Source: Novosphingobium sp.
Lineage (GTDB): Bacteria; Pseudomonadota; Alphaproteobacteria; Sphingomonadales; Sphingomonadaceae
Reading direction: 5' to 3'
NCBI GenBank assembly: GCA_020853995.1
Contig: JADYXV010000188.1
Location: 1-9,602 of the forward strand
DNA: 9,602 nucleotides
Made by a program: the position numbers and the translations under genes. The notes under the pieces were generated by a model. It searched no databases, was not told where the DNA came from, and was given only the letters and a program-made list of their open reading frames with translations. Position 1 is the first letter of the stretch; each line of letters begins with the position of its first letter. Of the stretch, positions 1 to 7,261 are shown piece by piece.

Positions 1-659
1 AGGCGCTGCTCTGGCGGGACGGCATCAGCCAGCTTGCGGATGGCGCTGTCGATCCGGTCGGTAGCGGCTTCGAGCAGGTGAGCAGGTGCGCCGCCTTCGG
101 CCCAGACCGGAGCGATGGCGAAGAGTTCATCTGACAGGCGATCAAACACCAGCACCACGGTAGGGCGGGTGAACAGCATGTCGGGCAGGACGAGATCGCT
201 TTGTGGAGCGCGTGGCAGCTTTTCGACCAAGCCGATTGTTTCATAGCCGAAATAGCCGACGAGGCAGGCGAGTGCTGGCGGCAAGGCGGCGGGCACATCG
301 ATGCGACATGCGGCAACGAGCGTACGCAGTTCGGCAAGGGCGTTATCGGGCAGGGGCGCAAAGGCTGCCTTGTCGTGGCGCCAGATGCGGTTGATTTCAG
401 CCGCTTCGCCGGTGGCGCGGAACACGAGATCGGGATCGAGGCCGAGCAGGCTGTAACGCCCGCGCACTTCGCCGCCCTGCACCGATTCCAGCAGGAAATC
501 GCCACGCCCTGATTCCATAAGTTTGAGCGCTGCGCCGACCGGGGTTTCGGTATCGACGATCAGCTTGCGCCAGATCAGCGCCGGTTTTCCGGCGGAGAGC
601 TGGGCAAGCGCGGGGCCGTAGTTTTCGGGCAGCGCGGTGGTGGCAAGTTCTGCGAGCAT
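1..659 (-). CDS. trpE: Anthranilate synthase component I, N-terminal part (runs off the left edge)
   Basis: Seen: an open minus-strand frame from the ATG at 659-657 to base 1, giving the first 219 residues. It contains LLES (about residues 56-59), GRYSLLGLDPD (67-77) and, further on, GYFGYETIGLVEKLP. Known: LLES is the conserved tryptophan feedback-site motif of TrpE, and the other two are typical of its N-terminal domain. TrpE forms anthranilate from chorismate with the TrpG glutaminase, the first committed step of tryptophan synthesis, in the cytoplasm. The chorismate-binding catalytic domain lies outside the window. The gene starts 11 bases after the PpiD stop, so the two are probably co-transcribed. 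No strong ribosome-binding site is visible. An in-frame GTG two codons upstream (665-663) is an alternative start. PabB-type relatives are less likely because LLES is intact. Confidence 0.95.
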   Translation of the reverse strand, partial: MLAELATTALPENYGPALAQLSAGKPALIWRKLIVDTETPVGAALKLMESGRGDFLLESVQGGEVRGRYSLLGLDPDLVFRATGEAAEINRIWRHDKAAFAPLPDNALAELRTLVAACRIDVPAALPPALACLVGYFGYETIGLVEKLPRAPQSDLVLPDMLFTRPTVVLVFDRLSDELFAIAPVWAEGGAPAHLLEAATDRIDSAIRKLADAVPPEQR

Positions 660-670
660 GGACACCGGCG

Positions 671-2611
671 TTATTGCGCGTTTGCGCCGGTTAGCTGGTT
701 GCGCACAGCCTTGATCGCGGCTTCGTTACGTTCAACACCGACATCGTTGCGGATGGCAAGGTTCAGGCCCTTGGCATATTCGTTGCCGGTGACCGTGCGG
801 AATTCCTGTGAGGCTTGGGCAAAGACCGGATCGGCGCGCTTCACTTCGCCGGGGATTATGTCTTTAAGCGAAATGACGAACCAGCCAGCCTTGTTCGGGC
901 CTTCAAGACGCTTGTTGGTGCCTTCGGCCATCGCGAAGAGCAGGGCTAGCGCAGGCGGAACCTGACCTTGCATTGCGGTGAGCTGTTGGCGGGCCATTTC
1001 GACCGGTTGCGGTGCGGGCAGAGCAACGCCTGCCTGCTTTACCGCTTCGGCGACAGGCGTACCCTTGTTGAGCGCAGCCAGAATTTTGTCTGCAGCAACT
1101 TTGGCTTTGGCAGAGCCCTGATCAAGCCCCCAATCGCGCGCGACCACATCACGGATGCGATCAAGCGGGGCCGGGCTGGATGAGGTTAGCTGGCCGATAT
1201 CATATACAGCAAAAACTTCACCGGCTTTGATTTCGGCGAGTTGCGGTTCGCCTTCACGTTCCATCGCGAATGCCGCCTGGATAAGCGGTGCAATCTCAGC
1301 CGGGGCTTTTTCAGTGGACTGGCCAAAAACACTGCCATCTGCGCGCAACGGTGGTGTGGTGCTGACTGTGAGACCAAGATTTTTGGCGATATCTGCAAGA
1401 CCGCTGCCGCCATCGACCTCTTGTTCGACTTGGGCGGCGAGGTCGGCGAGGGCTGCGCGCCGCTTTTCAAGTGTCAGCATCGTGACCAGTTCAGGGCGGG
1501 CCTGATCCAGCGTTTTGCCGGGGTTGCGATTGACGGCGTCCACCTTGATCACGTGCCAACCGATGGTCGACTTTGCAGGCGCAGCCAAGGTGCCAGACGC
1601 GGCAGCAAAGACGGCATCGGCAACAGCCTTGGCGGTTTGCCTTGTAAGCCCTTCACGCGTTTGATTGGCCATCTGGCTGGCGGCAAGGCCCTTTGCGCGG
1701 GCCGCAGCATCAAGTGAACCGCCCTTGCCGACTTCGGCAATGAGCGCCTTTGCAGCGGCTTCAGTCGGCACAATCACCTGGGTAATCGAACGTTCGTCAC
1801 TAGGGGCGTAAACGGCTGTATTAAGTTTGTACCGGTTGGCAATTTCAGCCTCGGTAGGTGCGGCAAGGTCTTTGAGGCTTGACTCATTGATCACAACGTA
1901 GCGGATCGTGCGCCGTTCTGGCTGCATGTAGCGCGCCTTGTTGGCATTATAGAAAGCACTTACCACATCAGCGCTGGGCGGGTTTTGGGGAATGAATGCC
2001 AGCGAGGGTACGGTGAGCACTGTGCCGGTGCGCTTTTCGGTGAGAAGCGAGGCATAACGGACAACCGCTTCGTCCGGCATCTGGGCACCAAAAGCCGCAG
2101 GCAAGAGCAACTGACGGGCCATTAAACCTTGTGCCAGATCTGAGCGGACGTCCTTATCAGTCAGGCCTCGCTGGGTGAGCAATTGATCATAGGCGGTTTG
2201 GCTGAACTTGCCATCAGGCCCCTGAAATGCGCTGATCTTGATGATCTCGCTGTCAACCAGACGGTCGCTTACCACAAGGCCGTGCTTTTTGCCCCATTCT
2301 GCAAGGGCAAGGCGATCGATCATTTCGTTCAGCACGCCATCCATGGCGCCGCCATCGAGGAATTGCTTCATCGTCAGGCCAGGTGATTTCTGACGCTCTT
2401 GTTCAAAAGCGTTGGTGAGGGCTTTGGTGAGTTCGGCCGTGCCAATCCGGGCAGAACCGACAGTGGCTGCACGATCACCCCCGGCGATGCCGCCAAAACC
2501 GCTACCGGTGATGTCGGCGCTGGCAAAAGCGAGCGCGATCAGGCCGAGGAAGACCAATGCGATGGCAGCGCCAAAGCGGGACTTGAGAAAAGAGCGGAAA
2601 AAGCCGAGCAT
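671..2611 (-). CDS. ppiD: PpiD/SurA-like membrane-anchored periplasmic chaperone (parvulin-type PPIase family)
   Basis: Seen: 646 residues. A short basic N-terminus is followed by one hydrophobic segment at about residues 13-32, giving an N-in, periplasm-facing anchor. A SurA-N-like helical region covers about 45-175, with FQGPDGKFSQTAYDQLL at about 129-145, typical of PpiD. A parvulin-like domain covers about 270-358 and ends in GWHVIKVD. A long C-terminal helical and second PPIase-like region follows. Known: PpiD proteins sit near the Sec translocon and assist folding of exported proteins. Odd: the domain begins SITQVIV where active parvulins usually have an HIL-type motif, so catalysis is probably weak or lost, as reported for E. 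coli PpiD. The size fits the family (about 620-650). The gene is divergent from tpiA and is followed closely by trpE. The ATG start directly precedes the anchor; its ribosome-binding site is weak. Confidence 0.93.
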   Translation of the reverse strand: MLGFFRSFLKSRFGAAIALVFLGLIALAFASADITGSGFGGIAGGDRAATVGSARIGTAELTKALTNAFEQERQKSPGLTMKQFLDGGAMDGVLNEMIDRLALAEWGKKHGLVVSDRLVDSEIIKISAFQGPDGKFSQTAYDQLLTQRGLTDKDVRSDLAQGLMARQLLLPAAFGAQMPDEAVVRYASLLTEKRTGTVLTVPSLAFIPQNPPSADVVSAFYNANKARYMQPERRTIRYVVINESSLKDLAAPTEAEIANRYKLNTAVYAPSDERSITQVIVPTEAAAKALIAEVGKGGSLDAAARAKGLAASQMANQTREGLTRQTAKAVADAVFAAASGTLAAPAKSTIGWHVIKVDAVNRNPGKTLDQARPELVTMLTLEKRRAALADLAAQVEQEVDGGSGLADIAKNLGLTVSTTPPLRADGSVFGQSTEKAPAEIAPLIQAAFAMEREGEPQLAEIKAGEVFAVYDIGQLTSSSPAPLDRIRDVVARDWGLDQGSAKAKVAADKILAALNKGTPVAEAVKQAGVALPAPQPVEMARQQLTAMQGQVPPALALLFAMAEGTNKRLEGPNKAGWFVISLKDIIPGEVKRADPVFAQASQEFRTVTGNEYAKGLNLAIRNDVGVERNEAAIKAVRNQLTGANAQ

Positions 2612-2672
2612 TTGCGGGTGTTCGTCTCATCATTCTGGGCGCGGCAACGCACCCGAAGGGAAATTCGACGAC

Positions 2673-2701
2673 GCTTTACGGGGCAATGACGTTTCCCGCA
2701 A
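2673..2701 (-). promoter_or_regulatory. Candidate sigma-70-type promoter for ppiD-trpE
   Basis: Seen on the minus strand: a -35-like TTGCGG (2701-2696), a 17-base spacer and a -10-like TAAAGC (2678-2673). The implied transcript starts near 2666, about 55 bases before the ppiD ATG. The layout resembles the TTGCCA-17-TAAAGA candidate in front of the tRNA gene in this window. No ribosome-binding site or start-site data can be read to support it further. Confidence 0.4.
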
Positions 2702-2728
2702 TGCCCGGTGTGGCAGATAAGCACCTGG

Positions 2729-2757
2729 TTGAAGCCAGTGCCTTCAGTAACTAAATG
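2729..2757 (+). promoter_or_regulatory. Candidate sigma-70-type promoter for tpiA
   Basis: Seen: TTGAAG (2729-2734), a 17-base spacer and TAAATG (2752-2757). It would give a leader of about 120 bases before tpiA. That leader contains the perfect palindrome TTTTGCAAAA (2783-2792) and a CTTCATC/GATGAAG hairpin (2831-2852). It lies back to back with the ppiD promoter candidate. The match is moderate only. Confidence 0.4.
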
Positions 2758-2830
2758 TTTTTGCCGGTTATGCGATCAGGTGTTTTGCAAAATCATTGCA
2801 GGTTTGATAGCCGCCCGGCGACTCAGGGTG

Positions 2831-2852
2831 CTTCATCCCCTTGATGATGAAG
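2831..2852 (+). promoter_or_regulatory. Leader hairpin upstream of tpiA
   Basis: CTTCATC (2831-2837) and GATGAAG (2846-2852) form a perfect 7-bp stem around an 8-base loop, extendable by G-U pairs at the base. It ends 17 bases before the AGGGGA ribosome-binding site (2870-2875) of tpiA. No U-run follows, so it is not a terminator. It could affect mRNA stability or translation, or be chance. Confidence 0.3.
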
Positions 2853-2886
2853 TGTGATTCAGGTTTTTCAGGGGAATTGGCCGGTT

Positions 2887-3657
2887 ATGCCACATCGTCC
2901 TTATATCGTCGGCAACTGGAAGATGAACGGGAGCCGCGCCATGCTGGCCGAGGCGCGCGCGATCGATCGTGCTGCGGGCCGCTATCCCGATGTCCAAGTG
3001 GCTCTGGCACCCCCGTTCACGTTGATCGGCGCGCTGCGCGAGGAAGTGTCGGCGATGGGCGTGGGCGGACAGGACTGCCATGCGCAACCCAAGGGCGCGC
3101 ATACTGGTGACGTTTCAGCCGCGATGCTGGTGGACAGCGGCGCAGACTTTGTGATCGTCGGGCATAGCGAACGGCGCAAGGACCACGCCGAATGCGACGA
3201 CACGGTGCAAGCCAAGGCCGATGCGGCTTTGGCAACGGGGTTGGGGGTTATCGTCTGCGTAGGCGAAACACTGGACGAACGTGACGCTGGCAGAGCGGTA
3301 GCGGTTGTTGCGGGCCAGATTGCTGGTTCAATGCCAGTGGGTGAAGGCAGTGCCGATGCGGTGACATTGGGTAAAGTGGCCGTTGCCTATGAACCGGTCT
3401 GGGCGATTGGTACAGGACGGGTTGCGGCAGTGGCCGACGTCATCGAAATGCATGCTGCGATCCGTGAGCGCCTCATTGCGATTTACGGCGAAGCAGGCGA
3501 CAAGGTGCGCATCCTTTATGGTGGTTCGGTGAATGCGGGAAATGCCGCAGAACTACTTGCGGCAGATGGTGTTGGCGGAGCGTTGGTCGGCGGAGCAAGC
3601 CTGACAGCCGATGCATTTCTGCCGATCATAGCGGCTGCTGGCACCGGCGAAGTTTGA
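2887..3657 (+). CDS. tpiA: Triosephosphate isomerase
   Basis: Function: interconverts dihydroxyacetone phosphate and glyceraldehyde 3-phosphate in cytoplasmic glycolysis/gluconeogenesis; a TIM-barrel dimer. Seen: 256 residues, normal for the family. GNWKMNG carries the substrate-binding Lys12, GHSERR the electrophilic His93, and AYEPVWAIGTG the catalytic Glu169 together with the start of mobile loop 6. YGGSVNAGNA and the late GGALVGGASL form the phosphate-binding loops. All catalytic residues are present. Start choice: the ATG at 2887 follows AGGGGA (2870-2875) at a suitable distance and gives the usual N-terminus. The frame is open back to a GTG at 2854, but that adds an atypical 11-residue extension. 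No terminator separates it from secG 117 bases downstream, so some co-transcription is plausible. Confidence 0.97.
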   Translation: MPHRPYIVGNWKMNGSRAMLAEARAIDRAAGRYPDVQVALAPPFTLIGALREEVSAMGVGGQDCHAQPKGAHTGDVSAAMLVDSGADFVIVGHSERRKDHAECDDTVQAKADAALATGLGVIVCVGETLDERDAGRAVAVVAGQIAGSMPVGEGSADAVTLGKVAVAYEPVWAIGTGRVAAVADVIEMHAAIRERLIAIYGEAGDKVRILYGGSVNAGNAAELLAADGVGGALVGGASLTADAFLPIIAAAGTGEV

Positions 3658-3774
3658 TCCAGGACCGCCCTGATCGGTGAAGGTTGCGCGTGTGGCGGGT
3701 TGCGCCAAAGCGTTCTGCCGCCTACATGGCTGCCAACTTGTTTATGCGCATGTTTGCGCCAAAGGTTGAAATAG

Positions 3775-4179
3775 ATGTCGCTGTTTATTTTTCTGACCGT
3801 TGTCCAGGCCATCGTTGCCGCCCTTCTGGTCGTGACGATCCTGATGCAGAAGTCCGAAGGCGGCGGCCTTGGTGTAGGCGGCAGCCCCGCTGGCTTTATG
3901 TCTGCCCGTGGCGCTGCCGATTTCATGACTCGCGCGACAACGGTTCTGGCCACTGCATTTGTTGTTTTGAGCATCGCATTGGCGACGTTGGCAGTAGGGC
4001 AGACATCGGGTCGTGAAATCGACACTTCGCTTGAGCGGACTGCACCGGTACAAAATGCTCCTGCAGCCGATCCGTTAGCACCCGCGCAAGGTGGCGCGGC
4101 CCCAGCGGGCGCTCCTGCGCAGCAACCGGCAGCACCGGCACCTGCAAGCGATCCGCTTAGCGGCGCTGCAGGGCAGTAA
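3775..4179 (+). CDS. secG: Protein translocase subunit SecG
   Basis: Function: small inner-membrane subunit of SecYEG that promotes SecA-driven protein export. Seen: 134 residues, with a first membrane segment at about 3-23, the conserved cytoplasmic-loop motif MQKSEGGGLG (24-33), and a second membrane segment at about 55-75. An extended tail from about residue 86 is rich in Ala, Pro and Gln. Odd: the tail makes it longer than E. coli SecG (110); such low-complexity tails are common in alphaproteobacterial SecG. Start choice: the ATG at 3775 lies 10 bases after AAAGG (3761-3765) and directly precedes the first membrane segment. Neighbours: tpiA upstream and pyrG downstream, a recurrent order in sphingomonads. 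The 117 bases before it contain the 11-mer TTGCGCCAAAG twice (3700-3710 and 3754-3764). Confidence 0.95.
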   Translation: MSLFIFLTVVQAIVAALLVVTILMQKSEGGGLGVGGSPAGFMSARGAADFMTRATTVLATAFVVLSIALATLAVGQTSGREIDTSLERTAPVQNAPAADPLAPAQGGAAPAGAPAQQPAAPAPASDPLSGAAGQ

Positions 4180-4198
4180 CATTTTTTGCAATGCGGTG

Positions 4199-4234
4199 AT
4201 GCCGCCTCGCTTCCTTGGGGTTGCGAGGTGGCAT
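4199..4234 (+). promoter_or_regulatory. Strong hairpin in the secG-pyrG intergenic region
   Basis: ATGCCGCCTCGC (4199-4210) pairs with GCGAGGTGGCAT (4223-4234) over 12 bp with one G-U pair and a 12-base loop that can itself form two C-G pairs. No U-run follows on the plus strand, so it is not a classic intrinsic terminator. It may be a 3' end stabiliser for secG mRNA or a leader element for pyrG. Confidence 0.45.
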
Positions 4235-4330
4235 TCGCGTTGTGTTCGATCCATGCTTGTGGATTGCCGCAAAGATTTCAGCGGTAACCGCTTGCACAAT
4301 TGCAACTTCAGACGCTAAGGCCCAACTCCC

Positions 4331-5959
4331 ATGGCGCGGTACATTTTCATCACCGGCGGCGTGGTCTCCTCGCTCGGCAAAGGACTTATGGCAGCAAGCC
4401 TTGCGGCGCTGCTTCAGGCACGTGGATTTCGCGTGCGAATCCGCAAGTTTGACCCCTATCTGAACGTCGATCCGGGGACGATGAGCCCTTATCAGCATGG
4501 CGAAGTCTATGTGACCGATGACGGGGCCGAGACGGACCTTGATCTTGGGCATTATGAACGCTTTACAGGCGTTTCAGCGCGGCAGGCAGACAACATCACG
4601 TCTGGGCGGATCTACCGCGACATCATTACAAAGGAGCGCCGCGGCGATTATCTTGGCGCAACGGTGCAGGTTATCCCGCACGTAACTGACGCGATCAAGG
4701 AATTTGCGCAGGCAGAAACCGACGATCTCGATTTCGTGCTGTGCGAAATCGGCGGGACTGTTGGCGACATCGAAGGCCTGCCGTTCATCGAAGCGCTGCG
4801 CCAGTTGCATAACGAAATGCGGGATGAAACGTGCTTTGTCCACGTTACGCTGGTGCCCTATATTGCGGCGGCGGGCGAGCTGAAGACCAAGCCGACGCAG
4901 CATTCTGTCCGCGAATTGACCGGGCTTGGCATACAGCCGGACATCTTGTTATGCCGTTGCGAAAAGCCGTTACCCGACACTGAACGTGCCAAGATTGCGC
5001 AGTTTTGCAACGTGCGGAAATCTGCGGTGATTCCGGCACTCGATGCAACCAGCATCTATTCGGTACCGCTACAATATCATGCAGAAGGTCTTGATGGCGA
5101 AGTGCTTCGGCATTTCGGACTGACCGCGCCTGAGCCTGATTTGAGCGTGTGGGACGACATCGTTGATCGCTATCAGAACCCTGAAGGCGAAGTGACAATT
5201 GGCGTTGTGGGCAAGTATGTTGGCCTGCAAGATGCTTACAAGTCATTGAACGAAGCCTTGGCGCATGGTGGCATGGCCAACCGCGTCAAAGTGCGCGTCA
5301 AATGGCTTGATGCCGAGCTTTTCGAGAAGGACGATGCCGAAATTGCAGCGAGCCTTGAGCCGATGCACGGTATTCTGGTTCCTGGCGGTTTTGGCGAGCG
5401 CGGGACGGAGGGCAAGATTGCTTCGGTGCGGTTTGCACGTGAACGCAAAGTTCCGTTCTTCGGTATTTGCCTCGGCATGCAGATGGCCTGCATCGAAGGC
5501 GCGCGAAACACGGCCGGCATCGCCAACGCTTCGTCAACCGAATTTGGTCCTACGGACGAACCTGTTGTCGGCATCATCACCGAATGGATGACCGCCGAAG
5601 GTTTGGAGCAACGCTCCGAAGGCGGCGATCTGGGCGGGACGATGCGGCTTGGTGCATATGATGCAAAGCTGACCGGCAATAGCCATGTCGCCAACGTTTA
5701 TGGCGCAACCGAGATTAGCGAACGCCACCGCCACCGCTACGAAGTGAACGTGGCTTACAAAGAGCGTCTGGAGCAGGGTGGGCTGGTGTTCTCCGGCATG
5801 TCGCCCGATGGACTGCTTCCGGAAATTGTCGAACGGCCGGACCATCCCTGGTTCATCGGCGTACAGTTCCATCCGGAACTGAAAAGTCGTCCGTTCGATC
5901 CGCATCCTTTGTTTAGCGGCTTTATTGCTGCGGCAGTAAAACAGATGCGTCTTGTTTAA
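4331..5959 (+). CDS. pyrG: CTP synthase (glutamine-hydrolysing)
   Basis: Function: makes CTP from UTP, ATP and glutamine, the last step of de novo pyrimidine nucleotide synthesis, in the cytoplasm. Seen: 542 residues, close to the 545 of E. coli. The N-terminal synthetase domain begins MARYIFITGGVVSSLGKG (P-loop-like) and holds KFDPYLNVDPGTM, CEIGGTVGDIE and the KTKPTQHSV segment. The C-terminal class I glutamine amidotransferase domain (from about 290) has GGFGERGTEGK, FFGICLGMQ with nucleophile Cys380, and VQFHPE with His514 and Glu516, so the catalytic triad is complete. Start: the ATG at 4331 follows TAAGG (4316-4320). The 151-base leader holds a strong hairpin and several small dyads but no recognised attenuator. 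The Crp/Fnr-type gene follows after 86 bases. Confidence 0.98.
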   Translation: MARYIFITGGVVSSLGKGLMAASLAALLQARGFRVRIRKFDPYLNVDPGTMSPYQHGEVYVTDDGAETDLDLGHYERFTGVSARQADNITSGRIYRDIITKERRGDYLGATVQVIPHVTDAIKEFAQAETDDLDFVLCEIGGTVGDIEGLPFIEALRQLHNEMRDETCFVHVTLVPYIAAAGELKTKPTQHSVRELTGLGIQPDILLCRCEKPLPDTERAKIAQFCNVRKSAVIPALDATSIYSVPLQYHAEGLDGEVLRHFGLTAPEPDLSVWDDIVDRYQNPEGEVTIGVVGKYVGLQDAYKSLNEALAHGGMANRVKVRVKWLDAELFEKDDAEIAASLEPMHGILVPGGFGERGTEGKIASVRFARERKVPFFGICLGMQMACIEGARNTAGIANASSTEFGPTDEPVVGIITEWMTAEGLEQRSEGGDLGGTMRLGAYDAKLTGNSHVANVYGATEISERHRHRYEVNVAYKERLEQGGLVFSGMSPDGLLPEIVERPDHPWFIGVQFHPELKSRPFDPHPLFSGFIAAAVKQMRLV

Positions 5960-6002
5960 GGACAACTAAAAACACTAGTCAGCAAGCGATTTTCCTGATT
6001 AC

Positions 6003-6039
6003 TTGCCCGCCTATCGCGATGCGTGAGTAGCGGGGGCAA
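6003..6039 (+). promoter_or_regulatory. Leader hairpin that may mask the ribosome-binding site of the Crp/Fnr gene
   Basis: TTGCCCGC (6003-6010) can pair with GCGGGGGCAA (6030-6039) over 8 bp with two bulged G. The 3' arm contains the only purine-rich ribosome-binding site (GGGGG, 6032-6036) before the ATG at 6046. The 19-base loop contains the palindrome ATCGCGAT (6013-6020). Translation control is an inference. Confidence 0.35.
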
Positions 6040-6045
6040 TTTGGC

Positions 6046-6735
6046 ATGGACGCGGCAAAACTGGCGGAAGCTTTAACGGCGCAAAGTCTGTTTGCGGATT
6101 GCGAACAGGCCGAACTTTCCGATATTATCGCGCGCGGCACTGTACGAACCTACAAGCCCGGCCAGGATTTGATGGTGCAGGGCGAAGAAGGCAGGACGCT
6201 GTTCATCGTGATCCGAGGCCTTGCCCGAGTAAGTATGGTAGCCGCCAACGGACGCGAAATCATTCTGGATTATGCAGAAGCGGGCCACGTGTTGGGCGAA
6301 ATCGCGTTTCTTGATGGCGGAGAGCGAACGGCAACGGTTCAGGCAATCGATCCGGTCGAGGCACTGGTTCTCACCAAGACGGCATTTGCCGAAATTATCG
6401 ACAAGCACAAAGGCCTGTCACTGCGCCTGCTGAAAGCGATGGCACGACGATTGCGCCAGAATAACGCGGTTATCGAAGCTGACCGGGCCTATACATCCGG
6501 TCCAAGGCTTGCACGGTTTCTACTGCGCCTGATGATGGGCGATAGCAGCGAGACGGGCAACCAGTTGAAGATTGCATTGAGCCAGAGCGAGTTGGGAAAC
6601 TTTGCCGGCATGTCGCGCGAACAGATTAACCGCCAGCTTTCGGCATGGGTGGATAATGGCATTGTCGCACTGAAAGGTGGACGGGTGACGATCCTTGACC
6701 GCGAGGCATTGACCGACGTTGCCGAGGCTTGGTGA
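6046..6735 (+). CDS. Crp/Fnr-family transcriptional regulator
   Basis: Seen: 229 residues. An N-terminal cyclic-nucleotide-binding-type beta-roll covers about 14-115 and includes GEIAFLDGGERTATV: the Gly84-Glu85 and Arg94-Thr95 pattern matches the phosphate-binding cassette of cyclic-nucleotide binders. A long dimerisation helix (about 117-145) and a C-terminal winged helix-turn-helix with SQSELGNFAGMSREQINRQL (179-198) follow. In the recognition helix Arg191, Glu192 and Arg196 line up with the three base-contacting residues of E. coli CRP (R180, E181, R185). There is no N-terminal Cys cluster, so it is not FNR-like. Odd: the two residues matching cAMP-contacting T127/S128 of CRP are Asn-Asn, so the ligand may differ. 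The target regulon is unknown. The gene stands between pyrG and the convergent hsp20 gene. Confidence 0.92.
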   Translation: MDAAKLAEALTAQSLFADCEQAELSDIIARGTVRTYKPGQDLMVQGEEGRTLFIVIRGLARVSMVAANGREIILDYAEAGHVLGEIAFLDGGERTATVQAIDPVEALVLTKTAFAEIIDKHKGLSLRLLKAMARRLRQNNAVIEADRAYTSGPRLARFLLRLMMGDSSETGNQLKIALSQSELGNFAGMSREQINRQLSAWVDNGIVALKGGRVTILDREALTDVAEAW

Positions 6736-6749
6736 AGGGGTAATACAAA

Positions 6750-6778
6750 AAGGGGCAGGCCTGTGCGGCCCGCCCCTT
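6750..6778 (-). terminator. Intrinsic terminator of the hsp20 transcript
   Basis: AAGGGGCAGGCC (6750-6761) and GGCCCGCCCCTT (6767-6778) form a 12-bp GC-rich stem with one A-C mismatch and loop TGTGC. Read on the minus strand the stem is followed by a T-run (plus A-run 6746-6751), 20 bases past the hsp20 stop. On the plus strand only TTCG follows, so it would stop the Crp/Fnr transcript less well. Confidence 0.85.
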
Positions 6779-6799
6779 CGCAATTACGCCCCTTCAGGA

Positions 6800-7261
6800 T
6801 TACGCAGCAGCTGAATTGTCGCCTTCGATAACCTTCAGCGGGTTTTGCGCACCGATCAGCACTTTCTTGGGCTTCATCGCCTCTGGCACTTCGCGCACAA
6901 GGTCGATCGTCAACAGGCCATCAGCAAGATCGGCTGCTTCGACGCGGACGTAATCGGCCAGTTCGAAACGACGCTCAAATCCACGGTTGGCGATGCCGAC
7001 ATGAAGGTATTCGCGATCATGCGGTTCGGTACGGCTACCCTTTACCGTCAACAGGTTCTGCTGGGCGGTAATATCAATGTCGTCAGGCTTGAAGCCTGCA
7101 ACAGCCAGCGTGATGCGATAGGCATCTTCGCCACGCCGTTCGATATTGAAGGGCGGATAATTGTCACCGGCGTTGGCGCGAGCCTGCCTTTCGAGCAAGT
7201 CGAAAAGGCGATCAAAACCAACCGTGGTCCGGCGATAAGGGGTAAAATCAAGACGGTTCAT
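6800..7261 (-). CDS. Small heat-shock protein, Hsp20/IbpA family (class A type)
   Basis: Function: ATP-independent holdase that binds unfolding proteins in the cytoplasm and passes them to DnaK/ClpB. Seen: 153 residues. The N-terminal arm FTPYRRTTVGFDRLFDLLE (6-24) is typical of rhizobial class A and IbpA proteins. The alpha-crystallin domain spans about 36-128, with YPPFNIE, VAGFKPDDI, the loop DREYLHVGIANRGFERRFEL and the ADGLLTIDL strand. The C-terminal tail has V-L-I (134-136), matching the I-x-I/V oligomerisation motif. Start choice: the ATG at 7261 lies 7 bases after GAGGA and begins at the conserved N-terminus. The frame is open upstream to 7390, but that would translate the structured leader. 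Regulation: a ROSE-like thermometer covers the ribosome-binding site, and a strong terminator follows. Confidence 0.95.
   Translation of the reverse strand: MNRLDFTPYRRTTVGFDRLFDLLERQARANAGDNYPPFNIERRGEDAYRITLAVAGFKPDDIDITAQQNLLTVKGSRTEPHDREYLHVGIANRGFERRFELADYVRVEAADLADGLLTIDLVREVPEAMKPKKVLIGAQNPLKVIEGDNSAAA

Noticed and set aside
201..512. Plus-strand ORF of 103 codons
   Set aside because: It lies fully antisense to trpE, whose own translation has conserved motifs; it is a shadow of GC-rich codons.
2399..2720. Overlapping plus-strand ORFs at the ppiD 5' end
   Set aside because: They are antisense to the PpiD anchor region, low in complexity, with no ribosome-binding site or recognisable domain.
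2854..2886. Extended GTG start for tpiA
   Set aside because: It adds 11 residues not found in the family, and the AGGGGA site fits the ATG at 2887.
4182..4187. T6 run after secG as an intrinsic terminator
   Set aside because: The nearest hairpin (CCTGCA/TGCAGG, 4141-4172) ends about 9 bases before it, inside the coding sequence, so the geometry is poor.
4253..4318. 21-codon ORF ending just before pyrG as a leader peptide
   Set aside because: It has no ribosome-binding site and no run of regulatory codons; its stop near the pyrG start is probably chance.
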